Notes: generated by a model from the sequence alone, not told the origin. Positions 33,972 to 42,953 are shown, counted from the stretch's first letter. The stretch is DNA of 64,000 nucleotides from Lysinibacillus contaminans (GCF_001278945.1 NZ_LGRV01000005.1:62001-126000); one strand, 5' to 3'. A program made the numbers and translations.

Positions 33972-34003
33972 GTAAGGGATTCTTTCCCTTGCCTTCTTTT
34001 TAT
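33971..34003 (+). terminator. Terminator of the aarF-like gene
   Basis: GGTAAGGGA (33971-33979) pairs with TCCCTTGCC (33985-33993), followed by TTCTTTTTATTT. Confidence 0.85.
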
Positions 34004-34026
34004 TTCGGCATAAATAAAATCCGTAT

Positions 34027-34043
34027 ATTACATAAACATTACA
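34027..34043 (-). promoter_or_regulatory. WalR-type box upstream of the NlpC/P60 gene
   Basis: On the minus strand TGTAAT-GTTTA-TGTAAT matches the WalR/YycF consensus TGTWAH-N5-TGTWAH at every position. A weaker copy with one mismatch lies at 34138-34154. The rest of the 358-base gap (33972-34329) is AT-rich and shows no gene; the promoter is not certain. Confidence 0.5.
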
Positions 34044-34329
34044 AATTATAGGAATAAATCAGTTTTGTTGTAGATATAACTGGTTATTTGTAGGATATTG
34101 CGCACTTAATAGAGAATAAATGCGCGTTTTCGATAATATTACAGAAATATTTCAAGTTTTACTAAACTATTAAAAATGTGCAATTTGGTATAAAAGTTAT
34201 GGAGCAAATGCTAAACTAACTATTGGCTAATATAAAATATAGGAAAATAACAATATAAAACTATCGTTCAAGTGATTACATACAGGAATACGAAGAGCGA
34301 AATTAATGTTTGAAGGGGTATGAGTATTC

Positions 34330-35451
34330 GTGGGTAAGCGTAACAAATGGCGTAAGTCGATGGTGTTAGCACTAGCTTTAGCAGGCGGCTTATTATTTAA
34401 TACAGTTCAACCGATCCAAGTACAAGCAGAAGAAACGTCTCAACAAATGATTGAGAAGAAAGCACAAATAGATGCAGAAGTAAAAAATTTAGAAGCGGAG
34501 TTAACGCAGCTTCAAAAAGATATGGATGCGAAGGTTAAAGTGTTCAATCAAGTACAAGCAGATATTCAAGAAGTAGATGCAAGTATTGTTGAAACAGAAA
34601 AACGCATTGAGCAACGCACAGCAATTTTAAGTGATCGTATGGCTGCATACCAAGCACAAGATAATACAATGGGTGTTTACTTAAGTGTAGTACTTGAAGC
34701 AAAAAGCTTTGCGGATTTAATGGACCGTGTCGTAGCGGTAAAAACATTAATGGACGCTGACCAAGAATTAGTAGATCAGCAAGAAGCAGATCAAGCAAAT
34801 TTAAAGGTACAAAAAGCTACATTAGACGAAAAACAACAAGAATTACAAAAGCAATTCCAAGAGCTTCAACAAGCTGAAAGTGAAATGGAAGTGAAAAAAG
34901 CTGAGAATGAAGCAAAATCACTTGCATTACAAGCGCAAATTGCATCGAAGCAAGAAGAAGAACGCTTAGAAGCAGCGCGTAAAGCAGCTGAAGAGGAAGC
35001 GGCTCGACTTCGTGCACTTCAAACAGCTACACCAGTCGTGCAAACAACGAAAAACGGTAAACCACAAACAATCGTTGTTGGTTCAGGTACAGGTACTGCT
35101 TCTTCAGGTGATGCTATTTCAACAGCGAAGCAATTTTTAGGTCGTTCTTATGTATGGGGCGGTAACAATCCAACAACTGGATTTGACTGCTCGGGTCTTG
35201 TGCAGTGGGCTTACAAACAAGCAGGGGTATCATTACCTCGTACAGCATCACAGCAATATTTAGCAACGCAACGTATTTCAGCAAGTGAAGCACGTGTTGG
35301 TGACTTAGTATTCTTCAGCTATGGCTCAGGTGTAGCACATGTAGGGATTTACTTAGGTAACAACACGATGATTGACGCGCAAAATAAAGGTGTCGTTATT
35401 GAATCACTAGATTGGTGGAACAAATATTTAGTAGGCTTCGGTCGTATTTAA
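34330..35451 (+). CDS. Secreted NlpC/P60 peptidoglycan DL-endopeptidase (CwlO-like)
   Basis: 373 residues. A signal peptide ends near VQA-EE (residue 33). A long coiled coil (about 35-228) rich in Glu, Gln and Lys follows, then a linker and a C-terminal NlpC/P60 domain (about 260-373). The catalytic residues are Cys287 in TTGFDCSG and His337 in GVAHVGIYLG. This is the architecture of CwlO, which cuts D-Glu-DAP/Lys bonds during cell elongation under WalRK and FtsEX control. The GTG start at 34330 has AAGGGG upstream. Confidence 0.88.
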   Translation: MGKRNKWRKSMVLALALAGGLLFNTVQPIQVQAEETSQQMIEKKAQIDAEVKNLEAELTQLQKDMDAKVKVFNQVQADIQEVDASIVETEKRIEQRTAILSDRMAAYQAQDNTMGVYLSVVLEAKSFADLMDRVVAVKTLMDADQELVDQQEADQANLKVQKATLDEKQQELQKQFQELQQAESEMEVKKAENEAKSLALQAQIASKQEEERLEAARKAAEEEAARLRALQTATPVVQTTKNGKPQTIVVGSGTGTASSGDAISTAKQFLGRSYVWGGNNPTTGFDCSGLVQWAYKQAGVSLPRTASQQYLATQRISASEARVGDLVFFSYGSGVAHVGIYLGNNTMIDAQNKGVVIESLDWWNKYLVGFGRI

Positions 35452-35480
35452 TAAACTATTAGTAACTTCACAGTCTATAT

Positions 35481-35525
35481 AAAAAGGTCATCTTTGTAGT
35501 TCACTCCTACAAAGATGACCTTTTT
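35481..35525 (+). terminator. Terminator of the NlpC/P60 gene
   Basis: A perfect 19-base stem: AAAAAGGTCATCTTTGTAG (35481-35499) with its complement at 35507-35525, and a short loop. It is the strongest hairpin of the region. Confidence 0.9.
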
Positions 35526-35532
35526 GATTTTA

Positions 35533-35605
35533 TTCAGTCGGCGTTCAAATACTAACTGAATGAAGCTAATACCCCCGAACGCAACTTCGCTTTCGCGTAA
35601 TAGAT
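35533..35605. repeat. Intergenic repeat copy A
   Basis: TTCAGTCGGCGTTCAAATAC, then TAACTGAATGAAGCTAA, then a segment (35585-35601) containing CTTCGCTTTCGCGTAAT. It shares the TTCAGT...CTGAA dyad with copies at 37.4 kb and 43.7 kb, and its end matches copy B in inverted form. Confidence 0.5.
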
Positions 35606-35609
35606 AATG

Positions 35610-36668
35610 CTAAATCTTGAAGTTTAATTTAATAATGCCAGTTTCTTTTAAAGCAAAATACAAAATGATGATAAATGGACCAATCAGTAAACCGACGATT
35701 CCAAACAACTGTAATCCAACGAACATTGCAATTAGGGTAGGTAAAGGGGATAAGCCAATATGGGCACCCATGACCTTTGGTTCGACTGTTCGACGAATAA
35801 TGAGTAGAATAGTAGCTAAGATAAATAATTTAATAGCTAGCGAAGTATGGCCCATTAATAAATGATAAGTTCCCCAAGGTGCTAAAATGATAATAGAGCC
35901 GAGGAAAGGGATGACATCAATAATCCAAATTATAATTGCCATAGTAATCGCATATTTTGGTTGAATGATGAATAGCCCGATAAGTGCAACCGCACCAATG
36001 ATAAAACTAACGAGCACTTGCGCTTTCATAAAACCGAAAAATGCATCTTTTAAACGGGTTGTGATGATTTTCATCTTGTTTGCGGTCGTTGGTTTTAAAT
36101 ATTTATAGACAATACGTTTTAATTTCGGTAAATCAAGCATAAATAAAAATAGAGCAATCATATAAACGAGAAGACTAATAAAAAGGCTTGGAATTTCTGC
36201 AAGGAAGCTCGTAACTTTGTTATAATTAAAGAAGCTTAAAAAGGATTCTTCTACCTTTTTGACAAAATCTGATGTTGTATTTTGAAGTGAAGTTCGTACT
36301 TCAGTTGGAAAGTCTTCGGTGAATTGTGAAATGTGTCCCTGCATTTGTAGCCACATGTCTGATAGCTTTGAAATATAGTAAGGTGTTTGTTTAGAAATGG
36401 AAATAATTTGCGACATTAACTGTGTAATAGTAAAGTAACACATAACAGAGATAAATACTGCACTTACTAAATAAATGACCGCGACAGCTATTTTACGTGA
36501 CATTTTCCATTTGCGTTTAAAAAACATAACAATAGGTTCTAATAAAAATGCAGTAATGCCAGCCAGAATAATTGGTACCGAAACAGGTATAATGAAATAC
36601 CCTGCAATAATTAGACCGATTATAACAAGAGTTCGGAAAATCGTTTTTCTTGCAATTGTTCGATTCAA
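35610..36668 (-). CDS. AI-2E family transporter (YtvI-like)
   Basis: 352 residues with about eight membrane helices. The family features are a central amphipathic segment (residues about 95-150), LDLPKLKRIVYKYL, and the C-terminal IIWIIDVIPFLGSIIILAPWG and GHTSLAI regions. It resembles the sporulation membrane protein YtvI more than autoinducer exporters; the transported compound is unknown. The start is TTG at 36668 with AGCAGGTGAG upstream. A second, distinct family member is at 49.7 kb. Confidence 0.8.
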   Translation of the reverse strand: MNRTIARKTIFRTLVIIGLIIAGYFIIPVSVPIILAGITAFLLEPIVMFFKRKWKMSRKIAVAVIYLVSAVFISVMCYFTITQLMSQIISISKQTPYYISKLSDMWLQMQGHISQFTEDFPTEVRTSLQNTTSDFVKKVEESFLSFFNYNKVTSFLAEIPSLFISLLVYMIALFLFMLDLPKLKRIVYKYLKPTTANKMKIITTRLKDAFFGFMKAQVLVSFIIGAVALIGLFIIQPKYAITMAIIIWIIDVIPFLGSIIILAPWGTYHLLMGHTSLAIKLFILATILLIIRRTVEPKVMGAHIGLSPLPTLIAMFVGLQLFGIVGLLIGPFIIILYFALKETGIIKLNFKI

Positions 36669-36776
36669 AAGCTCACCTGCTTATAAAAAAGTTTAATAAT
36701 AAAGTATATATTAAGTGTAACATAAATTTTTCATGAAATTATGGCGTTCTGAAAGAATTAAAGGTAGGGATGGATA

Positions 36777-37325
36777 ATGGAAAAAGAAATTTTGCAACTT
36801 TTTAGCAAATTGACAGAGCATGACCGTGATATTCAATTTGAATCGTTTGAAGAGTTAATGAAAATTGTGAAGGAACCTGTAGATTGGACATATTCAGTCT
36901 GGGAGCAACTTATTAAAGCACTTACATATAAAAATGCGCACTCACGCGCACAATCAGCACAGTTTTTATGTGCTTTAGCGGCAAAAAGTGATCCTGAGGA
37001 ACGTGTATTAGAAGATTTTATGAAAATTTGGGCTGTAACCTATGATGAAAAAACGGTGACAGCAAGGCATAGTTTGCAGTCTATTTGGCGTATTGGATTA
37101 GCTGGACAGGTGCAAAGGGATTTAGTTGTTTCGCATTTAGCGAAGCGATTCCATACATGTGTCGGTGAAAAACATCCAACGCTTATTCGCTATGATATTA
37201 TAGTATCCTTCAAAAATTTGTTTGATGCAACAGGCGATATAAAGCTATTGAGTATTGCACAAGATTTAATCCAAAAAGAGCAAGATATTCAATACCAAAA
37301 GAAGTACAAGACAGCCCTTCGTTAA
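36777..37325 (+). CDS. HEAT-like helical repeat protein of unknown function
   Basis: 182 residues, wholly helical by eye, with repeated hydrophobic helix pairs such as EQLIKALTYKNAHSRAQSAQFL and HSLQSIWRIGLAGQVQ that resemble HEAT/Armadillo repeats. There is no signal peptide, membrane helix or enzymatic motif, so it is probably a cytosolic protein-binding scaffold (inference). The ATG has TAGGGATGG upstream. A hairpin that overlaps its stop codon (37311-37347) serves as terminator. Confidence 0.6.
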   Translation: MEKEILQLFSKLTEHDRDIQFESFEELMKIVKEPVDWTYSVWEQLIKALTYKNAHSRAQSAQFLCALAAKSDPEERVLEDFMKIWAVTYDEKTVTARHSLQSIWRIGLAGQVQRDLVVSHLAKRFHTCVGEKHPTLIRYDIIVSFKNLFDATGDIKLLSIAQDLIQKEQDIQYQKKYKTALR

Positions 37326-37347
37326 ATGTCGAGGACGGCTGTTTTTC
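37311..37347 (+). terminator. Terminator overlapping the stop of the HEAT-like gene
   Basis: ACAGCC (37311-37316) pairs with GGCTGT (37337-37342), extended by partial pairing, then TTTTTC. Confidence 0.65.
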
Positions 37348-37372
37348 TATAGGAGGAGAAAATATTTATCTT

Positions 37373-37475
37373 GATTCAGTAGAAGGCTCCCACGGCTATA
37401 GGTGGTGAGAAAAATGCGGAATTAGCTTTTTTTCAGTGAGTATACAAACGTCGACTGGACGAAGCTAAAGCCTTA
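37373..37475. repeat. Intergenic repeat copy C
   Basis: This contains TTCAGTAGAAGGCTCCCACG, then TTAGCTTTTTTTCAGTGAG, then ACAAACGTCGACTGGACGAAGCTAAAG. TTAGCTTT and GAAGCTAA form the ends of a dyad. It shares TTCAGT and CTGRAYGAAGCTAA with copy A. The remaining bases up to 37680 hold no gene that I can support; a TAGCAAC/GTTGCTA hairpin lies near 37640. Confidence 0.45.
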
Positions 37476-37759
37476 TTGATGCAAATAGGCCAAGGGGAAT
37501 TTGATTGATATATAATATGGTAGATTTGATGAATGAGATACAAAATATACGTAGTTGTAAGTGTTTTTATAAGTAACGAACATTGAGTTTTGTCGATAGC
37601 GATTTATTGAGTACATAATGCGGGATTTTCTGTGTTTAGCAACAGATAACTGGTTGCTATAGTGAGAGTGTTTACTTGTTTTCTTAATCTTTCAACTACT
37701 ATTAGGTATGGATTTATGATAAACTGCTTAACAAGTGAATAATTCTTGCAGAATAAAGG

Positions 37760-37945
37760 GGCTAGCTATTAGCATAATCGGGAATTCGGTGTAAGGCCGA
37801 AGCTGTTTCCGCAACTGTAAGTGCAGATGAAGTAAGAGAAATGCCACTGTCGAAAGAAGAAAAATGCTTCTACTAGATGGGAAGGCGCTTATGATTTTGC
37901 TACAAAATTATTGTAGTAAGCTGCACAAGCCAGGAGACCGACCTT
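37760..37945 (+). ncRNA. Cobalamin (B12) riboswitch
   Basis: The conserved blocks appear in order: GGGAATTCGGTGTAAGGCCG (37780 on), CTGTTTCCGCAACTGTAA, GCCACTG (37843-37849), GGGAAGGCGC (37879 on) and the B12 box AAGCCAGGAGACCGACC (37927-37943). No intrinsic terminator follows. An AGGAGG site lies at 37977-37982, so control of translation initiation is more likely than termination. Confidence 0.93.
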
Positions 37946-38000
37946 TATTTGAGCGTATAAGCACTCTTCGGGAGATAGGAGGATATACGGCAAATACATA

Positions 38001-38741
38001 TTGAGCGTTATATGGCGTGATCAATTATGCTATTTTCGTCGTTCCTTTTCGAAGAGGAGCGCTTTTTTTATGGCTTTTTTATTGGTATATGGCATTCTCG
38101 TCGCACTCCAAACATTTGATGCACAAATGAGCTTATCGAAATGTATAGAGTCTTATAGCAGCAAGAATATCTTCATAGTAGAAAGAGGGGACCTAGATTT
38201 GAAAAAAGATGCACGCTATTCTTGTTATCCATTCATGCGTGAAAAAGTAGCGACTGTCGACTTTGAAATTCGTACAGACTGCTTAACGACGCATGCTGGT
38301 GTGGCACTTGTAGCAGTAAAAAAGGAAGCAGTCGAAGTAGTAAAAGAAGATCTGCTTGAAATTTTACCTATGGCTTATCATGTCAATGGTTCGGTACGTG
38401 GAAAATTAGCAGTTACTGACGAGGATTTAGCTTGGTTAAGTAGTCGTTATGATTTCTATGTGAGTCATGTAAAAGAAGAGATCCAAAACTTTGTGTTACC
38501 GCAGGGTACGGAAGCGGCAGCAGCATTGCACTTATGTCGTAGCGAGGCCAAAAAATCTTATCGTGCGCTCCATAAAGTTTCCGAGGAACGAGAAGTACCA
38601 GAAATTCTGTTTGATTATTTAGGTCTACTGGCAAATGTATTTTTTGTTATGGCTGTATACATGAATCAACAAGCAGGCCTTGCAGAAATTCCGTTTATAA
38701 GTAAGTCTTACCCAATGAAAAAGAAGAAGGAGAATGTCTAA
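38001..38741 (+). CDS. PduO-like cobalamin adenosyltransferase homologue, start uncertain
   Basis: Up to 246 residues. The C-terminal 90 residues match the helical core of PduO-type ATP:cob(I)alamin adenosyltransferases: NFVLPQGTEAAAALHLCRS, then VPEILFDYLGLLANVFFVMAVYMN. The N-terminal half is divergent: the TGDxGxT nucleotide motif of PduO is missing and a hydrophobic stretch (MAFLLVYGILVALQTF) occurs near residue 24. The TTG at 38001 is 18 bases from the AGGAGG site, too far; TTG 38199 has a closer AGAGGGG site. The B12 riboswitch upstream supports a cobalamin role. Activity is uncertain. Confidence 0.6.
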   Translation: MSVIWRDQLCYFRRSFSKRSAFFMAFLLVYGILVALQTFDAQMSLSKCIESYSSKNIFIVERGDLDLKKDARYSCYPFMREKVATVDFEIRTDCLTTHAGVALVAVKKEAVEVVKEDLLEILPMAYHVNGSVRGKLAVTDEDLAWLSSRYDFYVSHVKEEIQNFVLPQGTEAAAALHLCRSEAKKSYRALHKVSEEREVPEILFDYLGLLANVFFVMAVYMNQQAGLAEIPFISKSYPMKKKKENV

Positions 38742-38742
38742 A

Positions 38743-39687
38743 TTGAAAAAAATATTTAATTTCAAATGGCTTTCAGTATTAATGCTTGCACTTTTACTTG
38801 TAGGCTGTGGTACAGCAGATGAAAAAACAAAAGAGGATTCACAAGGTGCACAAAGTGATGAGTCAGGCTATAAAGTGAAGGATGATCGTGGGGTAGAAGT
38901 AGCGTTTGATGCAGTACCAAAAACAGTTGTTTCATTACAACCTAGTAACACAGAGATTTTATTTGCATTAGGTGTTGGCGATAAAATCGTTGGTGCAACT
39001 GATTATGATACGTACCCAGCAGAAGCGTTGGAAATCGAACGTGTTTCAGATTCGATGGTATTTAACAGTGAACGTATTTTAGAATTGAACCCAGATGTAG
39101 TTATTGCCTATACAATTGGTGAAAAAGATGCACTGAAGGTACTTGAAGATGCTGGCGTAAAAGTATTCGTCATTCAATCAGCAACATCTTTTGAAGACGT
39201 TTATGGCGACATCGAGCAGCTTGCAACAGTAATGGGTGTTGAAGATAAAGGTGAGCAGTTAAATAAAGAAATTAAAGCGAAAATTGCTGATGTACAAGAA
39301 AAAGTAAAAGAAGTAGAAACACCAAAAAATGCATACTATGAAGTTAGTCCATCACCTAGCATTTATACGGTTGGAGGAGATACGTTCCAACAAGAGATTT
39401 TAGATGCTGCTAATGTAATCAATGTATTTAGCGATTTACCAGGATGGCCACAAGTTTCTGAAGAAAATATCATTGCGAAGAACCCTGAAGTTATATTAGT
39501 ACCTAGCATGGGTGATAAAGGTGTAGTAGAAGAAGTCTTAGGTCGTAATGGCTGGAACACAATACAAGCTGTCCAAAATAAACAAGTATTTTCATTAGAT
39601 CAAGATACATTATCTCGTCCAGGTCCACGTATTGGTGAAGCAGTTGAGCTAGTAGCTAAAGCTGTCTACCCTGAATTATTTCAATAA
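38743..39687 (+). CDS. btuF: BtuF-like cobalamin/iron-complex binding lipoprotein
   Basis: About 314 residues. A signal peptide ends in the lipobox LVGC (Cys near residue 22), followed by an acidic linker. A class III binding-protein fold comes next: KTVVSLQPSNTEILFALGVGDKIVGATDYD, LNPDVVIAYT and a C-terminal NKQVFSLDQDTLSRPGPR. The sequence suits B12 or heme/iron complexes; the riboswitch favours B12. TTG 38743 is ten bases after AAGGAG; ATG 38734 is only one base after it. No permease or ATPase gene follows, so it must use a transporter encoded elsewhere. Confidence 0.82.
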   Translation: MKKIFNFKWLSVLMLALLLVGCGTADEKTKEDSQGAQSDESGYKVKDDRGVEVAFDAVPKTVVSLQPSNTEILFALGVGDKIVGATDYDTYPAEALEIERVSDSMVFNSERILELNPDVVIAYTIGEKDALKVLEDAGVKVFVIQSATSFEDVYGDIEQLATVMGVEDKGEQLNKEIKAKIADVQEKVKEVETPKNAYYEVSPSPSIYTVGGDTFQQEILDAANVINVFSDLPGWPQVSEENIIAKNPEVILVPSMGDKGVVEEVLGRNGWNTIQAVQNKQVFSLDQDTLSRPGPRIGEAVELVAKAVYPELFQ

Positions 39688-39701
39688 TTAAATGTTGTAG
39701 G

Positions 39702-39732
39702 AAGTCGTCTCAATTACTGAGGCGACTTTTTT
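39702..39732 (+). terminator. Terminator of the B12-regulated operon
   Basis: AAGTCGTCTCA (39702-39712) pairs with TGAGGCGACTT (39718-39728), then T residues. Confidence 0.85.
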
Positions 39733-39859
39733 ACTGCGCATTTGATTGTGAAAAGCATAATCCTCGCGAAGAGCTTGCCTAGTGTGAAAATTGGTATTCT
39801 ATCTTTGTATTCTATAAAATGGAAGTTAGGTGGTTGCTAAAACAAGGGAGGCGTAATGG

Positions 39860-40639
39860 ATGAGACAATTTGACATGCAGGTTATTCCGTTTGAGGCAGT
39901 CTATAATTTCCGTGATATGGGTGGATACAAGACAAAGGATGGTCGTTTTGTAAAGGATGGCTTGTTTTACCGCTCGGCAGCTCTTGGTAAGATGACAACG
40001 GCAGATAAAGAGCAATTTGAAACGTTAGGGATTAAAACAATTTTTGATTACCGGGACGACCATGAAGCCCAAAGTAATCCGAATCCAATATTTTTGAACA
40101 CGAAGTATATTCAAATTCCGGCAAAGGGCAACCATGCTTTTGAAATGCCGACAAATGCTGAAAAAACAATGGGTCGCCAGAATTTTTACAAAGTCATTAA
40201 TCCAGATATGTTCCGAGATTTTTATGCGCAAATGCCGTTTAATAATGCTTCGTTTAAAGCACTTATGGCGACGATTCAACAACCTGAAAACTTAGGCCTT
40301 GTCCATCATTGTGCAGTAGGGAAAGACCGTACAGGCATAGGTGGTGCATTGATTTTATTGGCGCTTGATGTACCTGAGGAGACAATCATGCAGGATTATT
40401 TAGATACGAATATTCACCTCCGTCCAATGGTAGAGCGTATGACACAAGCTATTCAACATGATTTTAATGATAAAGAATTACAACAATTTCATGCATTAAT
40501 GTCTGCCAGAGAAGATTATTTACAGGCAGCTTTTAATGAAATGGATGTACGTTATGGCTCAAAGGCAACATTTTTAGAGCAAGAATTTGCCCTGACAAAA
40601 GAGAAACGTGAGCAGTTACAAGCATATTGCTTAAGTTAG
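39860..40639 (+). CDS. Tyrosine-specific protein phosphatase (IphP/LipA type)
   Basis: 259 residues with the bacterial IphP-type PTP layout: NFRDMGGYKTKDGRFVKDGLFYRS near the N-terminus, FDYRDDHE, and the phosphate loop HHCAVGKDRTGIGGAL with Cys151 and Arg157. Relatives dephosphorylate phosphotyrosine, and some act on phosphoinositides. There is no signal peptide. The ATG has GGGAGGCG upstream. It is monocistronic between two terminators. Confidence 0.85.
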   Translation: MRQFDMQVIPFEAVYNFRDMGGYKTKDGRFVKDGLFYRSAALGKMTTADKEQFETLGIKTIFDYRDDHEAQSNPNPIFLNTKYIQIPAKGNHAFEMPTNAEKTMGRQNFYKVINPDMFRDFYAQMPFNNASFKALMATIQQPENLGLVHHCAVGKDRTGIGGALILLALDVPEETIMQDYLDTNIHLRPMVERMTQAIQHDFNDKELQQFHALMSAREDYLQAAFNEMDVRYGSKATFLEQEFALTKEKREQLQAYCLS

Positions 40640-40642
40640 TCC

Positions 40643-40680
40643 TATTCCTTCCCTCAAATATGTGGGAAGGGATATTTTTT
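40643..40680 (+). terminator. Terminator
   Basis: TATTCCTTCCC pairs with GGGAAGGGATA around a TCAAATATGT loop, then TTTTTT. Confidence 0.8.
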
Positions 40681-40740
40681 TGCGAGAAATATGATAAGAT
40701 ACAGTGTGTTTTCACTCAAAGAAGGAAGAAGTGACGTAAG

Positions 40741-42120
40741 TTGACTGATGCAGTCATAAAGAAAAAAGGGGACGGACAGTTAAGTTTATTTCACTTAACA
40801 TGGCCGATCTTCTTAGAAGTTTTTTTATTTATGTTAATGGGACTAGCAGATACGTTCATGCTCAGTGCATTATCAGATGATGCCGTATCGGGTGTCGGCG
40901 CAGCCAATCAATATATTCATATTGCAATTTTAATTCTTGAAGTGGTTGGTAATGGTGCTGCGATTGTGGTGTCGCAGTATTTAGGCTCAAGGCGTTATTT
41001 TGAGGCGGCGCGGATTTCCGCATTGGCTGTCACAATGAATTTAGCAGTTGGGTTGATTATGAGCATGGTGTTCTTCTTTGGTTCAAGTCATGTAATGACG
41101 ATGATGAATTTAAAAGGTGAAGTGCTTGTACATGCGCAAAGCTATTTAGTGATTATCGGTAGTTTCATATTTTTGCAGGCAATCATTAATGCGCTGGCAG
41201 CAGTTATTCGTGTACATGGTTGGACGAAGCAGACGATGTACGTGTCACTTGGCATGAACATATTACATGTTGTGTTGAACTATGGTTTGATTTTCGGTAA
41301 CTTAGGTTTACCAGAGCTAGGTGTACAGGGGGCGGCTATTTCTTCTGTAATTAGTAGAGCACTAGCGGTACTCGTGTTCTTTTGGCTACTATATCAGGTC
41401 ATGGAAGTGCACTTGAAGCTAGAATATTACTTTACGTATTCAAAGGAATATGTACGGAAAATTTTAAATATTGGCCTACCATCAGCATTTGAACAGGTAT
41501 TGTATCAGTTTTGCCAAATTGTGTTTTTATATTATGCGACTTATTTAGGTGCAGAAGCGCTAGCTGCAAGACAATATGCGATGAATATTTCAATGTTTAC
41601 ATACCTATTTGCCATGGCGATTGGAATGGGAACAGCGATTATAATTGGACGTTTTGTCGGCGCTGGCAAAAAGGAGGAAGCGTATCAGCAACTTTGGTTG
41701 AGTGTACGTGCGGCATTTATCTTTACGATTACAATGGTGATTGTTGTGATGATTTTCAGAAAGCCGTTAATGGGTATGTTTACTGATAATCTAGAGGTTA
41801 TTAAAATTGGTGCTTCTGTATTGGCACTAAGTATTTTACTCGAAACAGGACGTACTATGAATATCGTTGTCATTAATTCCTTACGAGCGTCTGGAGATGC
41901 CAGATTCCCTGTGAAGATAGGGTTTCTATCGATGGTATGCATGAGTTTGCCTCTCGGTTATTTCTTTGTCTTCGTGTTAGACTGGGGATTAATCGGCATT
42001 TGGCTAGCTATCTCAGCAGATGAATGGGTGCGTGCAATTATCGTATACTTTAGATGGAAAAGCCGGAAATGGGAGCGATATGCACTCGTTCCTTCAACAG
42101 AACAAAAGGAGGCAAAATAG
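40741..42120 (+). CDS. MATE-family efflux transporter
   Basis: 459 residues with twelve membrane helices in two six-helix halves, typical of NorM/DinF-type Na+ or H+ driven exporters of cationic drugs and toxins. Family stretches include HLTWPIFLEVFLFMLMGLADTFMLS at the start, GNGAAIVVSQYLGS and GMGTAIIIGRFVGAG. The start is TTG at 40741, with AAGGAAG upstream at a long spacing. The stop codon overlaps the GTG start of the RlmA-like gene (TAGTG), so the two are translated together. Confidence 0.85.
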   Translation: MTDAVIKKKGDGQLSLFHLTWPIFLEVFLFMLMGLADTFMLSALSDDAVSGVGAANQYIHIAILILEVVGNGAAIVVSQYLGSRRYFEAARISALAVTMNLAVGLIMSMVFFFGSSHVMTMMNLKGEVLVHAQSYLVIIGSFIFLQAIINALAAVIRVHGWTKQTMYVSLGMNILHVVLNYGLIFGNLGLPELGVQGAAISSVISRALAVLVFFWLLYQVMEVHLKLEYYFTYSKEYVRKILNIGLPSAFEQVLYQFCQIVFLYYATYLGAEALAARQYAMNISMFTYLFAMAIGMGTAIIIGRFVGAGKKEEAYQQLWLSVRAAFIFTITMVIVVMIFRKPLMGMFTDNLEVIKIGASVLALSILLETGRTMNIVVINSLRASGDARFPVKIGFLSMVCMSLPLGYFFVFVLDWGLIGIWLAISADEWVRAIIVYFRWKSRKWERYALVPSTEQKEAK

Positions 42121-42953
42121 TGGGCGCATTATCCAAAAGAGCTGCAGGGGCGGCATTGATGAACGAAAATATTACGTTATTTGCCTGCCCGATTTGTACA
42201 TCGAAAATGCAAGTACGTGAACAAGGTAGCCTTGTTTGTACGGCAAATCATTCTTTTGACGTTGCCAAGCAAGGCTACGTGAATATGATGACGCATGCAG
42301 CTTCTTCAAAATATAGTAAGGAATTATTCGAATCAAGAAAGGCCATTATAGATAGTGGATTATATGATTTACTAGAGGGGAAAATTGCAGAGAAAATCGC
42401 TGGTGTAAAAACTGTATTGGATACAGGTTGCGGTGAAGGATCTCATTTAGCACGCATTATGGCGCAACTTGAAGGAGCTATTGGAGTTGGCATTGATATT
42501 GCTAAAGAAGGGATTTTAGCGGCGGCACGTCATTACAATGAGCAAATTTGGTGTGTTGGTGACTTGGCGAAAAGTCCATATGCAGAAGAGAGCTTTGATG
42601 CAATTTTGAATATTTTATCGCCAGCGAATTATGAGGAATTTAAGCGACTATTAACACCAGATGGCTGTGTGGTTAAGGTTGTCCCGCAAAGTGGCTATTT
42701 ACAAGAGCTTCGCACGCAACTTTATGCGGAATCTGAAAAGGAAACGTATTCTAACGCACAAACAGTTGAACGCTTTAAGGAAAGCTTTGCAGATGTGACA
42801 GTGGAGCGTGTCACGTATACTGTGCCACTTGCTGTGGAGCTTTTACCAGCGTTGCTTGAAATGACACCAATGGGCTGGCATAAGACAGAAGGTAAAGAAA
42901 TAACACTTACAGAAATAACGATTGATTTAGACATTTTGGTGGGTAGAATGTGA
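42120..42953 (+). CDS. rlmA: 23S rRNA guanine-N1 methyltransferase, RlmA family
   Basis: About 277 residues. An N-terminal zinc knuckle, CPIC...C..NH (about residues 23-43), precedes a Rossmann methyltransferase domain with VLDTGCGEGSHL as SAM-binding motif I and FDAILNILSPANYEE further on. RlmA enzymes methylate G745 or G748 of 23S rRNA; in Gram-positive bacteria the G748 branch (RlmAII, TlrB) affects tylosin binding. GTG 42120 follows AAAGGAGGC. Coupling to a MATE exporter suggests a shared drug-related role, but RlmA is also a housekeeping gene. Confidence 0.85.
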   Translation: MGALSKRAAGAALMNENITLFACPICTSKMQVREQGSLVCTANHSFDVAKQGYVNMMTHAASSKYSKELFESRKAIIDSGLYDLLEGKIAEKIAGVKTVLDTGCGEGSHLARIMAQLEGAIGVGIDIAKEGILAAARHYNEQIWCVGDLAKSPYAEESFDAILNILSPANYEEFKRLLTPDGCVVKVVPQSGYLQELRTQLYAESEKETYSNAQTVERFKESFADVTVERVTYTVPLAVELLPALLEMTPMGWHKTEGKEITLTEITIDLDILVGRM

